DNA from: JAPOKJ01 sp031421635
Lineage (GTDB): Bacteria; Pseudomonadota; Gammaproteobacteria; Burkholderiales; Burkholderiaceae_E
Direction: 5' to 3'
Assembly: GCA_031421635.1 (NCBI GenBank)
Contig: JANOPA010000064.1
Coordinates: 169,104 to 233,103 of the forward strand
Length of the DNA: 64,000 nt
Part shown: piece after piece, positions 36,401 through 42,939 of the stretch
Numbering within the stretch: the first letter of the stretch is position 1
Layout: each line of letters opens with the position of its first letter
Position numbers and translations under genes: made by a program
The notes under the pieces: generated by a model
Told to the model about the DNA's origin: nothing
The model's input: only the letters and a program-made list of their open reading frames with translations
Databases searched by the model: none

Positions 36401-37103
36401 CCAGCAGCTCGCTGTAGCCGTAGGTGATCCTTGCACGAAGGCGATTTCGGGTCGCTACCCCTTTACCCCAGGGAGCAAGCAAGACGTGCTGACCCAAGAC
36501 TTTGCTGCCTTGTTTAGCCCCGGTGGCACCTTAGACGATTTCTTCCAAAAAAATCTCGCCCAGCAGGTCGATACCAGTACCAAACCGTGGAAATTCAGAG
36601 CTATCGCGGATCAAGCGACTGGCGATAACTCGGCTGCGCTCGCTCAGTTCCAAAATGCCGCCGAGATTCGATCAGCCTTTTTCCCAGGCGGTGTGCGCAC
36701 CCCGAGCTTTAAAGTAGAGATTAGACCGCTTGAAATGGATGCAAGCCTAAGTCAGGTTTTATTGGATGTCGATGGTCAGTTGATTAAGCAGGTCAAAGGG
36801 GCAATCACTCCCCAAACGGTGCAATGGCCAGGCCCGAAGGGGAGTAATCAAGTGAAGTTGCAGGTGGTCGTCGGCAGCGATGCGAATGCCCTTCCTGGTC
36901 CAGGGATCGTTTTTGACGGGCCTTGGGCTCTATCGCGATTTTTTGACGCAGCCAAAACTGAACGTAGCGGAGGGCCTGAGCGTTTTCGCGCATACTTCGT
37001 CGTCGAAGGCAAACCGGTGGCCTTCGACATTACCTCAGCATCGGTTCAAAACCCTTTCCGTCTACCGGAACTGCGTGCCTTCCGATGTCCTCAGAAGCTT
37101 TAA
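33468..37103 (+). CDS. tssM: T6SS inner-membrane core protein TssM (IcmF)
   Basis: A 1211-residue IcmF family protein from ATG 33468; the TTG-opened frame at 33432 overlaps tssL. Two N-terminal membrane helices (about 10-30 and 46-66) are followed by a cytosolic NTPase domain with intact Walker A GAPGSGKT (143-150) and DTAGRYTTQD, a third helix (GLALVAGALAITGWTISYF) and a long periplasmic part ending in a C-terminal TssM domain (VQWPGPKGSNQVKLQV, GPWALSRFFDAAK). Complete length. In TssJ-containing systems the periplasmic domain binds TssJ; here that partner is missing from the cluster. Confidence 0.96.
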   Translation: MKKLFSWLFHPVLWTILGVIGLALLIWFAGPLLAFADFRPLESATARLVFFFILIALWFGKRVFQALRNKAASHKFFEALHKPPSGEGAASPATASEVKGRFDNALSVLRDAQFGGKPSLMQRLMGKGRRQYVYQLPWYMFIGAPGSGKTTALLNAGLQFPLAEKMGNDPVKGVGGTRNCDWWFTDDAVLIDTAGRYTTQDSDKSNDSKEWGEFLTLLKKFRPRQPINGVMVTISVSDLLHPNSAERDMQAAAVRSRIQELRKTLNHNFPIYVLVTKADLLAGFSEYFGHLDKTGREQVLGFTFDLSEKETSDDASQNAGAYSDERFRAESERLGLNLAANAFARLQEERDPRTRVAIHGLPHQAAALLGPLGQFLKLAFAPTKLELPTLVRGVYMVSGTQEGSPMDRVLFGLARSFGFQGKVLPPSKPSGKAFFLHRLLKDVIFQEAPLAGTNLNWERKLNRIKWGGAGLALVAGALAITGWTISYFKNSAYVAEVTTNAQALSTQLSGAPPSPGDLPASLKLLAAVRALPSTSVVAIDNPPSNHRLGLFQGNKLNEASQQAYQRLLQSTVGPYLTQRIESVLRKGAGNAELQYETLKTYLMLRYPERLKLEDVKAWVALDTELNLGNALTKEQQEELVAHTGALLSRNGLQSELRFDDKLVQEVQAGLNRTPFPQRVFNRVKISASQDKLPEFRITNAGGESAALVFTRPSGQALSAGVPGLYTYDGYYKSFSKLLDEAIKRLAEEEVWVLGITNSENAKKAANPVTRLGLADEVKRLYLQEYVSVWTKFLADIAINKSPNLAQSINTTQILSAADSPLPRLVRAAVREVTLTERPDVAALASDKATEAVAGAKKGLLDLMGKPADQTNSPTPGQGQKLEAIVDDRFIELRRLVKAPAPGQLAPIDQIAALMGELSQHFQSADKAAKTGAPAPPGAPIDKIQGEASRLPEPLKTMLKSVAAAGEKQVQSEKRGAAGQQLAVAVGDPCTKAISGRYPFTPGSKQDVLTQDFAALFSPGGTLDDFFQKNLAQQVDTSTKPWKFRAIADQATGDNSAALAQFQNAAEIRSAFFPGGVRTPSFKVEIRPLEMDASLSQVLLDVDGQLIKQVKGAITPQTVQWPGPKGSNQVKLQVVVGSDANALPGPGIVFDGPWALSRFFDAAKTERSGGPERFRAYFVVEGKPVAFDITSASVQNPFRLPELRAFRCPQKL

Positions 37104-37121
37104 ATCAAGGCGGATCGATTC

Positions 37122-37829
37122 TTGAGTATTGAAGGCAATCTGGTTGGCTGGTACGGGAAGCTTCCAACCCTCGGAGACTTCATCACGAAGCGCCTTCCTG
37201 ATGAATTCGTAAAGCCCTGGGACGCTTGGTTGCAGGCAGGAATGTTAGAGGCCAAGGCCACTTTTCCCCAAGACTGGGAGGAGCATTTTCTGACGTTCCC
37301 GTTCTGGCGCTTCCTGATTGATCGCGGCACGGTGACCGAGCAGGCCTGGATGGGCCTCCTGATCCCGTCGGCGGATCGAGTTGGTCGACTGTTCCCATTC
37401 ACAATTGCCTTGCCGCTAGACCATGCAAGCGGGGCGAACCTGGACCTTGCGCAACTTGATTCAATACTGGACAAATTTCAGGCACTGGTCAACCAACTCC
37501 TGGAGGACGATCTACTGGATGCGTTCGAAGAGAGCCTCGCACAAATTGGCTCTGCAAACCCTTCGCAGCAGGCTCTTGACCCGTCGCGGCAGGCACTCGA
37601 AGGTACAAGACTTGCCGATTTAGACCATAGCGCTGGATCGATTATCTTGGGCAAATCCAGCCAAATCGATAAGCTTTTTAGCAGCTTGGCCGTACAGGAG
37701 CTTTTTTCAAAAGGTGTGCGTGGACTCTGGTGGGTTCAGACCACTGAGACCGATAATGGTATTGTAAGAACATCCCCGGCAGGTCTGAACTCGACCTTAT
37801 TTGTAGATTTGGTGAGAGGCGTAACTTAA
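37122..37829 (+). CDS. tagF: T6SS post-translational regulator TagF
   Basis: A 235-residue TagF (ImpM, DUF2094). Marked by GWYGKLPTLGDFITKRLP, WDAWLQAGM, FWRFLIDRG, WMGLLIPSADRVGRLFPFTIALPL. In other bacteria TagF represses T6SS by binding the FHA protein independently of PpkA. It starts with TTG 37122 after AAGGCGGA, 18 bp past tssM, and is 2 bp from the kinase gene. No fused PppA domain is present, unlike the TagF-PppA fusion in Agrobacterium; PppA is separate here. Confidence 0.94.
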   Translation: MSIEGNLVGWYGKLPTLGDFITKRLPDEFVKPWDAWLQAGMLEAKATFPQDWEEHFLTFPFWRFLIDRGTVTEQAWMGLLIPSADRVGRLFPFTIALPLDHASGANLDLAQLDSILDKFQALVNQLLEDDLLDAFEESLAQIGSANPSQQALDPSRQALEGTRLADLDHSAGSIILGKSSQIDKLFSSLAVQELFSKGVRGLWWVQTTETDNGIVRTSPAGLNSTLFVDLVRGVT

Positions 37830-37831
37830 GC

Positions 37832-39847
37832 ATGGCGTTCGATTCCACAGATAGCAGTAATTCCCTGCCTGATGGCTTCCAGCTCGCAGAATTCACCGTC
37901 ATCAAGAGAATCGGTGAAGGCGGCTTTTCGATCGTCTACTTGGCCCAGGACACCTCACTCGATAGCATGGTCGCAATCAAAGAGTACATGCCTTCAAGCT
38001 TGGCTTCAAGGTCGACTGACCTCAGCGTGTCGGTCAAGTCCGATCGCTATTCTGAGACCTTTGATGCGGGCATGAAGAGCTTCATTAATGAAGCAAAACT
38101 CCTGCGTCAGTTTGAACATGCATCGGTGGTCAAGGTTTACCGGTTCTTCGAAAGTAACGGTACTGCCTACATGGTGATGCCGTTCTATGAGGGTAGAACT
38201 CTCAAACAAATTCTTAAAGAGATGGGTGGACCGCCCGACGAGGCATGGCTCAAGAGTCTTTTATTGCCTGTGATGGATGCGCTCGAGCTGATTCACTCAC
38301 ATCAGTGCTTCCATCGCGACATTGCGCCCGATAACATCATGATCTTGGGAGATGGCCGCCCTTTACTGATCGACTTTGGCGCCGCGCGTCGAGTGATTGG
38401 AGACATGACCCAGGCGCTCACCGCAATTCTAAAACCAGGCTTCGCACCCATCGAGCAATATGCCGATATCCCGGGCATACGACAAGGCGCCTGGACCGAC
38501 GTGTATGCGCTGGCCGGTGTCATTTACTATGCCTTGATCGGCAAGGCACCCGTGCCGTCGGTGGCCAGAGTTGTGACCGACTCACTGATCCCACTGCGTA
38601 CCCAGCTTCAGGGTAAATACTCGGAGCACTTCCTTGCAGGGATTGACGCCGCTTTGAAAGTTCGACCCGAGGAGCGCATCCAGAGCGCCGCCGAGTTCAG
38701 GACTGCCTTGGGCTTCGATGCCGCTGAAGTCAGAAGTCCCATCGTCGACCTCACGGGGGCAGGGTTTCGTTCACAGACACGATTCGATGGAGTTCCGCAG
38801 AGTGAGCTCCTTCCGACCATTCCGGTTGCGCGAACAGGCTCGGCGACAACCGCAAGAACCATTTCCGGCACTGCTCCTGCGCCGACGGTGCAAGCACCCA
38901 CAAAACCTGTACAGACGTCGACGCCGTCGGTTCGAGCGCAAGTACCTATTGCTCAGGCTTCATCCAAACCTACAAAACTACCGCTCTTTGGAGCTATCGG
39001 AGCGGGTATTGCAATGCTCGCAGGGGCGGTGTGGTGGTTCGCTCAGTCGCCCGCACCGCAGTTGACTGCAAGCAAGAGTCCAAAAGCGAGCGAGCCGACC
39101 GCGACCGCCTCGGCTCCCGCACCAGTGCCTGCGGCTCCATCGACGGTAACGACGCCACAGACTACGGCACCGGCAACACCGTCTGCGCCACCCCCTACGA
39201 ACCCCGTTTCGACGCAAGGGTCTCCGCCCCCAGAAGCAGTTGCTTCACCAAAAATCGCTGACCTGAATAGCCTTCCCGATGCACTGAAGTTTATTCAGAC
39301 GGTTGAATCGAATGCAGGCAAAGACTCGGTACTAAAAGTCAATTTGGTCAATCAAACCTTGGTCATTGGCAAAGATCAGTTGAAGTTTTCCGTGGTCTCC
39401 ACTGAAGCGGGTTTTCTCTACGTGTTTATGGCCGGCACTGCCGGCGAGTTGACCCAATTATTTCCGAACGGAATCAATAGTGACAATCGGGTGAACATCG
39501 GCAAAGAAATTGTAGTGCCGCCGGGGACAAAGTATAGTTTCACAGCGGGTGGCCCGCCTGGCAAAGATACGCTCTTGGTGATGCTCTCCAAGGCTGAGCG
39601 CGATTTTTCAGAATCGGGCGCCCGTAAGGTCGGTGAATTCTATGCGTTTGATTTTCAAAAAATGAACCAAAAAATTACGGAGACTGGTGCGGATGTTCTG
39701 ATCGGGAAGCCTTCATGCTCGGCTTCGAATTCTGCGCAGTGCAAGACTTACTGGGTGAGCAAGCTTGAGGTCCTTGAAGTCAAGAGCAAGGCGAGTGCCA
39801 CTAAAAATTCAGGTACTGGAGCAGGTAAAAAAGCTTCCGGGTACTAA
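37832..39847 (+). CDS. ppkA: T6SS serine/threonine kinase PpkA with DUF4384 domain
   Basis: 671 residues. Kinase domain 20-290: glycine loop IGEGGFSIVY, Lys50 in VAIKEYM, HRD 161-163 (CFHRDIAPDN) and DFG 181-183 are all intact, so it should be active. A Thr/Pro/Ala-rich linker holds one membrane helix (LFGAIGAGIAMLAGAVWWFA, about 380-400), and a periplasmic Pro-rich stalk leads to a DUF4384-like C-terminal domain (VNQTLVIGKDQLKFSVVSTEAGFLYVFM in part; LTQLFPNG). PpkA phosphorylates the FHA protein to start assembly. It closes the plus arm (tssK-L-M-tagF-ppkA). Confidence 0.94.
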   Translation: MAFDSTDSSNSLPDGFQLAEFTVIKRIGEGGFSIVYLAQDTSLDSMVAIKEYMPSSLASRSTDLSVSVKSDRYSETFDAGMKSFINEAKLLRQFEHASVVKVYRFFESNGTAYMVMPFYEGRTLKQILKEMGGPPDEAWLKSLLLPVMDALELIHSHQCFHRDIAPDNIMILGDGRPLLIDFGAARRVIGDMTQALTAILKPGFAPIEQYADIPGIRQGAWTDVYALAGVIYYALIGKAPVPSVARVVTDSLIPLRTQLQGKYSEHFLAGIDAALKVRPEERIQSAAEFRTALGFDAAEVRSPIVDLTGAGFRSQTRFDGVPQSELLPTIPVARTGSATTARTISGTAPAPTVQAPTKPVQTSTPSVRAQVPIAQASSKPTKLPLFGAIGAGIAMLAGAVWWFAQSPAPQLTASKSPKASEPTATASAPAPVPAAPSTVTTPQTTAPATPSAPPPTNPVSTQGSPPPEAVASPKIADLNSLPDALKFIQTVESNAGKDSVLKVNLVNQTLVIGKDQLKFSVVSTEAGFLYVFMAGTAGELTQLFPNGINSDNRVNIGKEIVVPPGTKYSFTAGGPPGKDTLLVMLSKAERDFSESGARKVGEFYAFDFQKMNQKITETGADVLIGKPSCSASNSAQCKTYWVSKLEVLEVKSKASATKNSGTGAGKKASGY

Positions 39848-39918
39848 ATTACCCACAGAGTCCGTGCACTCCGAAATGCGCTCGCTCTGTCCGGGCACCT
39901 AATGCGGGGTTGCAGGCC

Positions 39919-39956
39919 CCTTGATGGCCGCGGCACATTGGCATTGCGCATCAAGG
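39919..39956. terminator. Weak hairpin between ppkA and the DUF4280 gene
   Basis: CCTTGATG and CATCAAGG form a perfect 8-bp stem with a 22-base GC-rich loop that can fold further. It lies between two convergent genes and overlaps the stop of the minus-strand gene. There is no T tract on either side, so termination is uncertain. Confidence 0.3.
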
Positions 39957-40340
39957 AATTTGTTCGGTGATCTGTCCAGGGACAAGCACTTGAATTACCC
40001 CGCTCCAGTTGCACATCAACTTGCAGTTGTTGTCGAGTGCAGGCTGGTTACCGAGCATTACGGTGGGCACGCCTGGCACCCAAGGTGAACTCGTCGCTGG
40101 GATGCATGGCACGGGAGTCAGCACACCCAGGGCAGCGGCGGTGGCTGCGGCCACCATCGGATTGGTAGGCGTCGTGCACATGCCAAAAGGCAAGATATTG
40201 ACGAAGGGTTTATGGTCCATGATGTTGGCCGCCGGCATAAAGCTGGTCATCACAAAATTTAAGGGTAAGACATTAAAGGTACTGGGTGCGAGGCCAAAGG
40301 AGCATTGCAGCGTCGCGCCAGTGCAGACATGCTGAGCCAT
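39951..40340 (-). CDS. PAAR-like DUF4280 protein
   Basis: 129 residues of a DUF4280/PAAR-like protein. Hallmarks are CTGATLQCSFGLAPS at the start, AANIMDHKPFVNILPFGMC, the PTNPMVAAATAAALGVLTPVPCIP segment, WVPGVPTVMLGNQPALDN and the final CNWSGVIQVLVPG. The six Cys residues (in CTG, QCS, GMC, PCI, NNC, MCN) likely bind metal or form bonds. PAAR-like proteins sharpen the VgrG spike and can carry effectors. No toxin domain is attached here. It sits at the outer end of the plus arm on the opposite strand, with its own promoter in the 110-bp gap upstream. Confidence 0.85.
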   Translation of the reverse strand: MAQHVCTGATLQCSFGLAPSTFNVLPLNFVMTSFMPAANIMDHKPFVNILPFGMCTTPTNPMVAAATAAALGVLTPVPCIPATSSPWVPGVPTVMLGNQPALDNNCKLMCNWSGVIQVLVPGQITEQIP

Positions 40341-40450
40341 GATGAAATCCTTTCGAAAAGGGTATCGACAAACAGAGAATAGCGCTTGTACAGTACCATC
40401 GTAAATACGACTGAAGTGCTAGTGTTTAATGGCCGCCGCTTGACGCTATC

Positions 40451-40969
40451 TCATTGAGCACGGCAGGGAAACCAATCCGCCTTGGGCGACAACTTAAATT
40501 GATCCCAACAAACATTTTTCGCCTCAGCGCTCACAATATCTCTGGCTTTGCTTTGATCTGGTGCCAACAGAGCCAAGGTCAAGGGACCTGACTTTCCCTC
40601 ATTGATGACGATCAAGCGATTATCGGTGCAGCGAAACGAACAAATAAAGCGATTGGCCAAATTCGTCGCTGATGCTGGCGCGGCTTGCTGCGGGGCAGGT
40701 GCGACGGGGCGGCGACCAGAGTCCGCTAAGGGTACCGCAGGTGCAGGGCTAATCTTGGTAAGAGCTGCCGCACGACGCTCTTCGAGCCGCCCTCGATCCA
40801 CCTCACCGAAACGGGCGACGATATCACTCCCCTCTTTGGCGATCCCGCCGATGACCGCGGTAGCGCGCAGACCCGGCCCTGGTTTTCTGAGATCATCGAA
40901 ATTAACGTCTTGAGCCAATACCGTGATCGAAAGGCTCCCAATCAGGCCGAACAACAACCAGCTCTTCAT
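40451..40969 (-). CDS. Unrecognised secreted protein
   Basis: I do not recognise a family. From ATG 40969 it is 172 residues with a clear signal peptide (MKSWLLFGLIGSLSITVLAQ). The mature part starts with DVNFDDLRKPGPGLRATAVIGG, has a Pro/Ala-rich middle, and a C-terminal module with four Cys (FICSFRCTDN, ENVCWDQF-like NVCWDQFKL, WFPCRA), which may form two disulfides in the periplasm. Its start overlaps the preceding gene by 4 bp, so it is the last member of an envelope operon. Confidence 0.7.
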   Translation of the reverse strand: MKSWLLFGLIGSLSITVLAQDVNFDDLRKPGPGLRATAVIGGIAKEGSDIVARFGEVDRGRLEERRAAALTKISPAPAVPLADSGRRPVAPAPQQAAPASATNLANRFICSFRCTDNRLIVINEGKSGPLTLALLAPDQSKARDIVSAEAKNVCWDQFKLSPKADWFPCRAQ

Positions 40970-42312
40970 TCGGCCAACTCCACGCTTCTCATTTTCACCG
41001 TTGCGCGAGCTTCTCCGTCGGCCCAATAGGCCGTGTAGCCGCCACCCGCTCCGCGCTCGAACAGCGCGATGTCAAACTTGCCAAACTCGAAATTAACGGC
41101 GGCACTATAGTCTGGCGGGCGAAGAGTGAGTGTGACGTTTCCTTTGCGAATATCGTCAGAGCGTTGATCAGCCTTGCCATGAAGGGCGCTATCGCGCAGC
41201 AACCACCTGGGTACGACTAACTCAGTATCGAAGGTGACCTTATACGACCCGTGTCTGAGCTTGAGCGGTGCTTCTGCCGCTCGAACCTTCAATGCTAAAG
41301 AACCACTCAAGGTTCGCGAAGCCCGGAAATTGGAGCTGCAAGGCAGCACGCACGGACCCTCACCACTCGAAGTGGAGCCCGGCATTACCTGAAACTGCAT
41401 TTCGAACAAGCGACTCGCATCGACAAGAGTAGCGACTGCTATATTTTCCATTTGAGCCCTCTGGCCGTCCGTCCGGCTCAGCCGGAAGGCGGCCTTGGCG
41501 TCATTCGGATCCTGGATCAACAAGTAGGCATTATAAAAACCCTCAAAGGTATTTTGAGCACGCATCTTGTTGATCAGCGCCAGGAACACCTGTGGAGCCT
41601 TACGTTCTGGGTCGTCGCGTGCGAACTCCACCAAAAAATCGCGCATTTGTTCCGGCGTGGCTGCGCTGGCTAGAGCACGTGTAGCCAAAGTATCGTAGCG
41701 CTCGCGGTAGCGAGGATCAATCTCGTCGAAGTACCTCGAAAATTGAAGATCAGCCCCCATGTAGGCTAAGGCAAACGGTCTAAAGTCATCAATGGGTGCC
41801 ATCAACAAGTAAAGCCTTTCACCTGGCCGCACCACAAGGGCAACCTCACCGCGTTTGTCGCGAACCGTTCCCACCCCTTTAAAGGCAACAGGTAAGTGCT
41901 CGTTTTTTTCGAAATCAATGAGGCGTAAACTCGAATACGCGATCACGGCACTATCGGGGCGACCCACACGGCTCAAGCCCACAATCTCCAGCAACGTGCC
42001 CTTCGGCCCGACGAAGACGCGCTCCAATCGAAGTGCAGGGTTGGAAGGGTCCTCCGTAAAGGCTTCCGAGACCAGGCCGAGTTTGTGCTGACGCGCGCGC
42101 GGGTTGTCGCGCAGAAATTGCTTTAGAAGTTGATCTCCACTTTCGGCCGAGAATCGCTCTAAGTTTGCATCGCTATCGGCGGAAGGATTGCTTCCCGGGC
42201 TAGAAGTGGTTTGAGCAAGCGCTACCGCCGACATCGCCACAATCGACGTCAGCAGCGCGGTTCGTCGCACCCACCCCGATTCCGCCCCTCCAGCGAAGAA
42301 ACACGGCCTCAC
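40966..42312 (-). CDS. Unrecognised secreted protein of an envelope operon
   Basis: 448 residues; no known family recognised. An N-terminal signal sequence is visible (VRRTALLTSIVAMSAVALAQ), preceded by an unusual 16-residue extension; a shorter start is possible (GTG at about 42270, VRRTAL). The mature protein has a mixed alpha/beta middle (VFVGPKGTLLEIVGLSRVG, LRLIDFEKNEHLPVAF) and a C-terminal beta-rich part (GSLALKVRAAEAPLKLRHGS, VTLTLRPPDYS). A Cys pair occurs at PCVLPCSS. It overlaps the OmpA lipoprotein gene by 4 bp upstream and the next secreted-protein gene by 4 bp downstream, so the three are translated together. Confidence 0.7.
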   Translation of the reverse strand: MRPCFFAGGAESGWVRRTALLTSIVAMSAVALAQTTSSPGSNPSADSDANLERFSAESGDQLLKQFLRDNPRARQHKLGLVSEAFTEDPSNPALRLERVFVGPKGTLLEIVGLSRVGRPDSAVIAYSSLRLIDFEKNEHLPVAFKGVGTVRDKRGEVALVVRPGERLYLLMAPIDDFRPFALAYMGADLQFSRYFDEIDPRYRERYDTLATRALASAATPEQMRDFLVEFARDDPERKAPQVFLALINKMRAQNTFEGFYNAYLLIQDPNDAKAAFRLSRTDGQRAQMENIAVATLVDASRLFEMQFQVMPGSTSSGEGPCVLPCSSNFRASRTLSGSLALKVRAAEAPLKLRHGSYKVTFDTELVVPRWLLRDSALHGKADQRSDDIRKGNVTLTLRPPDYSAAVNFEFGKFDIALFERGAGGGYTAYWADGEARATVKMRSVELAE

Positions 42313-42920
42313 TCTTTCTTGGGACCAAAGACGTTATTAAAGAAGCCGCCGACATTGCTCAGGAATTTGTCAATTCCAGCGCTTAGTCGTTCGCCTAGGC
42401 TAGCCCCACCAATGTTTTCGACAGTTTCTCCAAGCACCAAAATATCAGTGCGCCGGTTAGCTTGCCTGCCATCTGGTGTGGCGTTATCAGCCACTGGTTT
42501 AGTCATTCCCAAGCCCGCGGCAGTCACACGACCGGCAACAATTCCTCGGGTAATTAAGCCTTGACGGACTTCGTTCGCACGACGTTCGGACAACAGTTGA
42601 TTAGCAGGCGCAGGGCCGACATTATCGGTGTGTCCTTCGATCGCCACATTGGCCTTGGTTTTACTTTTCAGAATCGCTGCAACGCGGTCCAAGAAAATCG
42701 CACCATCGGGTTTGACTTCGTACTTTCCGGTATCGAACAAGATGCGTTCGTCGGATGTGATTTGAGCGCCACGGGCGGTTTGAGTCACCTTGACCGCGCC
42801 ACGTTTCGCAGCATCGGTCTCCGCGCTCGCTCCTGTCCCCCCGGGACTCTGGCAAGCAAGTAGAAAAAGGACGGAGACGGAAGTGAGCGTCCATTGAAGG
42901 GTATTTTTGACCACTCGCAT
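42309..42920 (-). CDS. OmpA-family outer-membrane lipoprotein
   Basis: 203 residues with a lipoprotein signal: hydrophobic SVSVLFLLAC and lipobox LLAC, acylated Cys23. The C-terminal OmpA domain includes ILFDTGKYEVKPDGAIFLDRVA, VAIEGHTDNVGPAPANQLLS and ERRANEVRQGL, ending NRRTDILVLG. The mature protein starts with a Gly/Thr-rich linker and ends in a short helical tail FLSNVGGFFNNVFGPKKE. It tethers outer membrane to cell wall. It heads a three-gene operon (4-bp overlap with the following gene) just 19 bp after the repeat lipoprotein. Confidence 0.87.
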   Translation of the reverse strand: MRVVKNTLQWTLTSVSVLFLLACQSPGGTGASAETDAAKRGAVKVTQTARGAQITSDERILFDTGKYEVKPDGAIFLDRVAAILKSKTKANVAIEGHTDNVGPAPANQLLSERRANEVRQGLITRGIVAGRVTAAGLGMTKPVADNATPDGRQANRRTDILVLGETVENIGGASLGERLSAGIDKFLSNVGGFFNNVFGPKKE

Positions 42921-42939
42921 TTTAAGACTCGGTTAAAGG

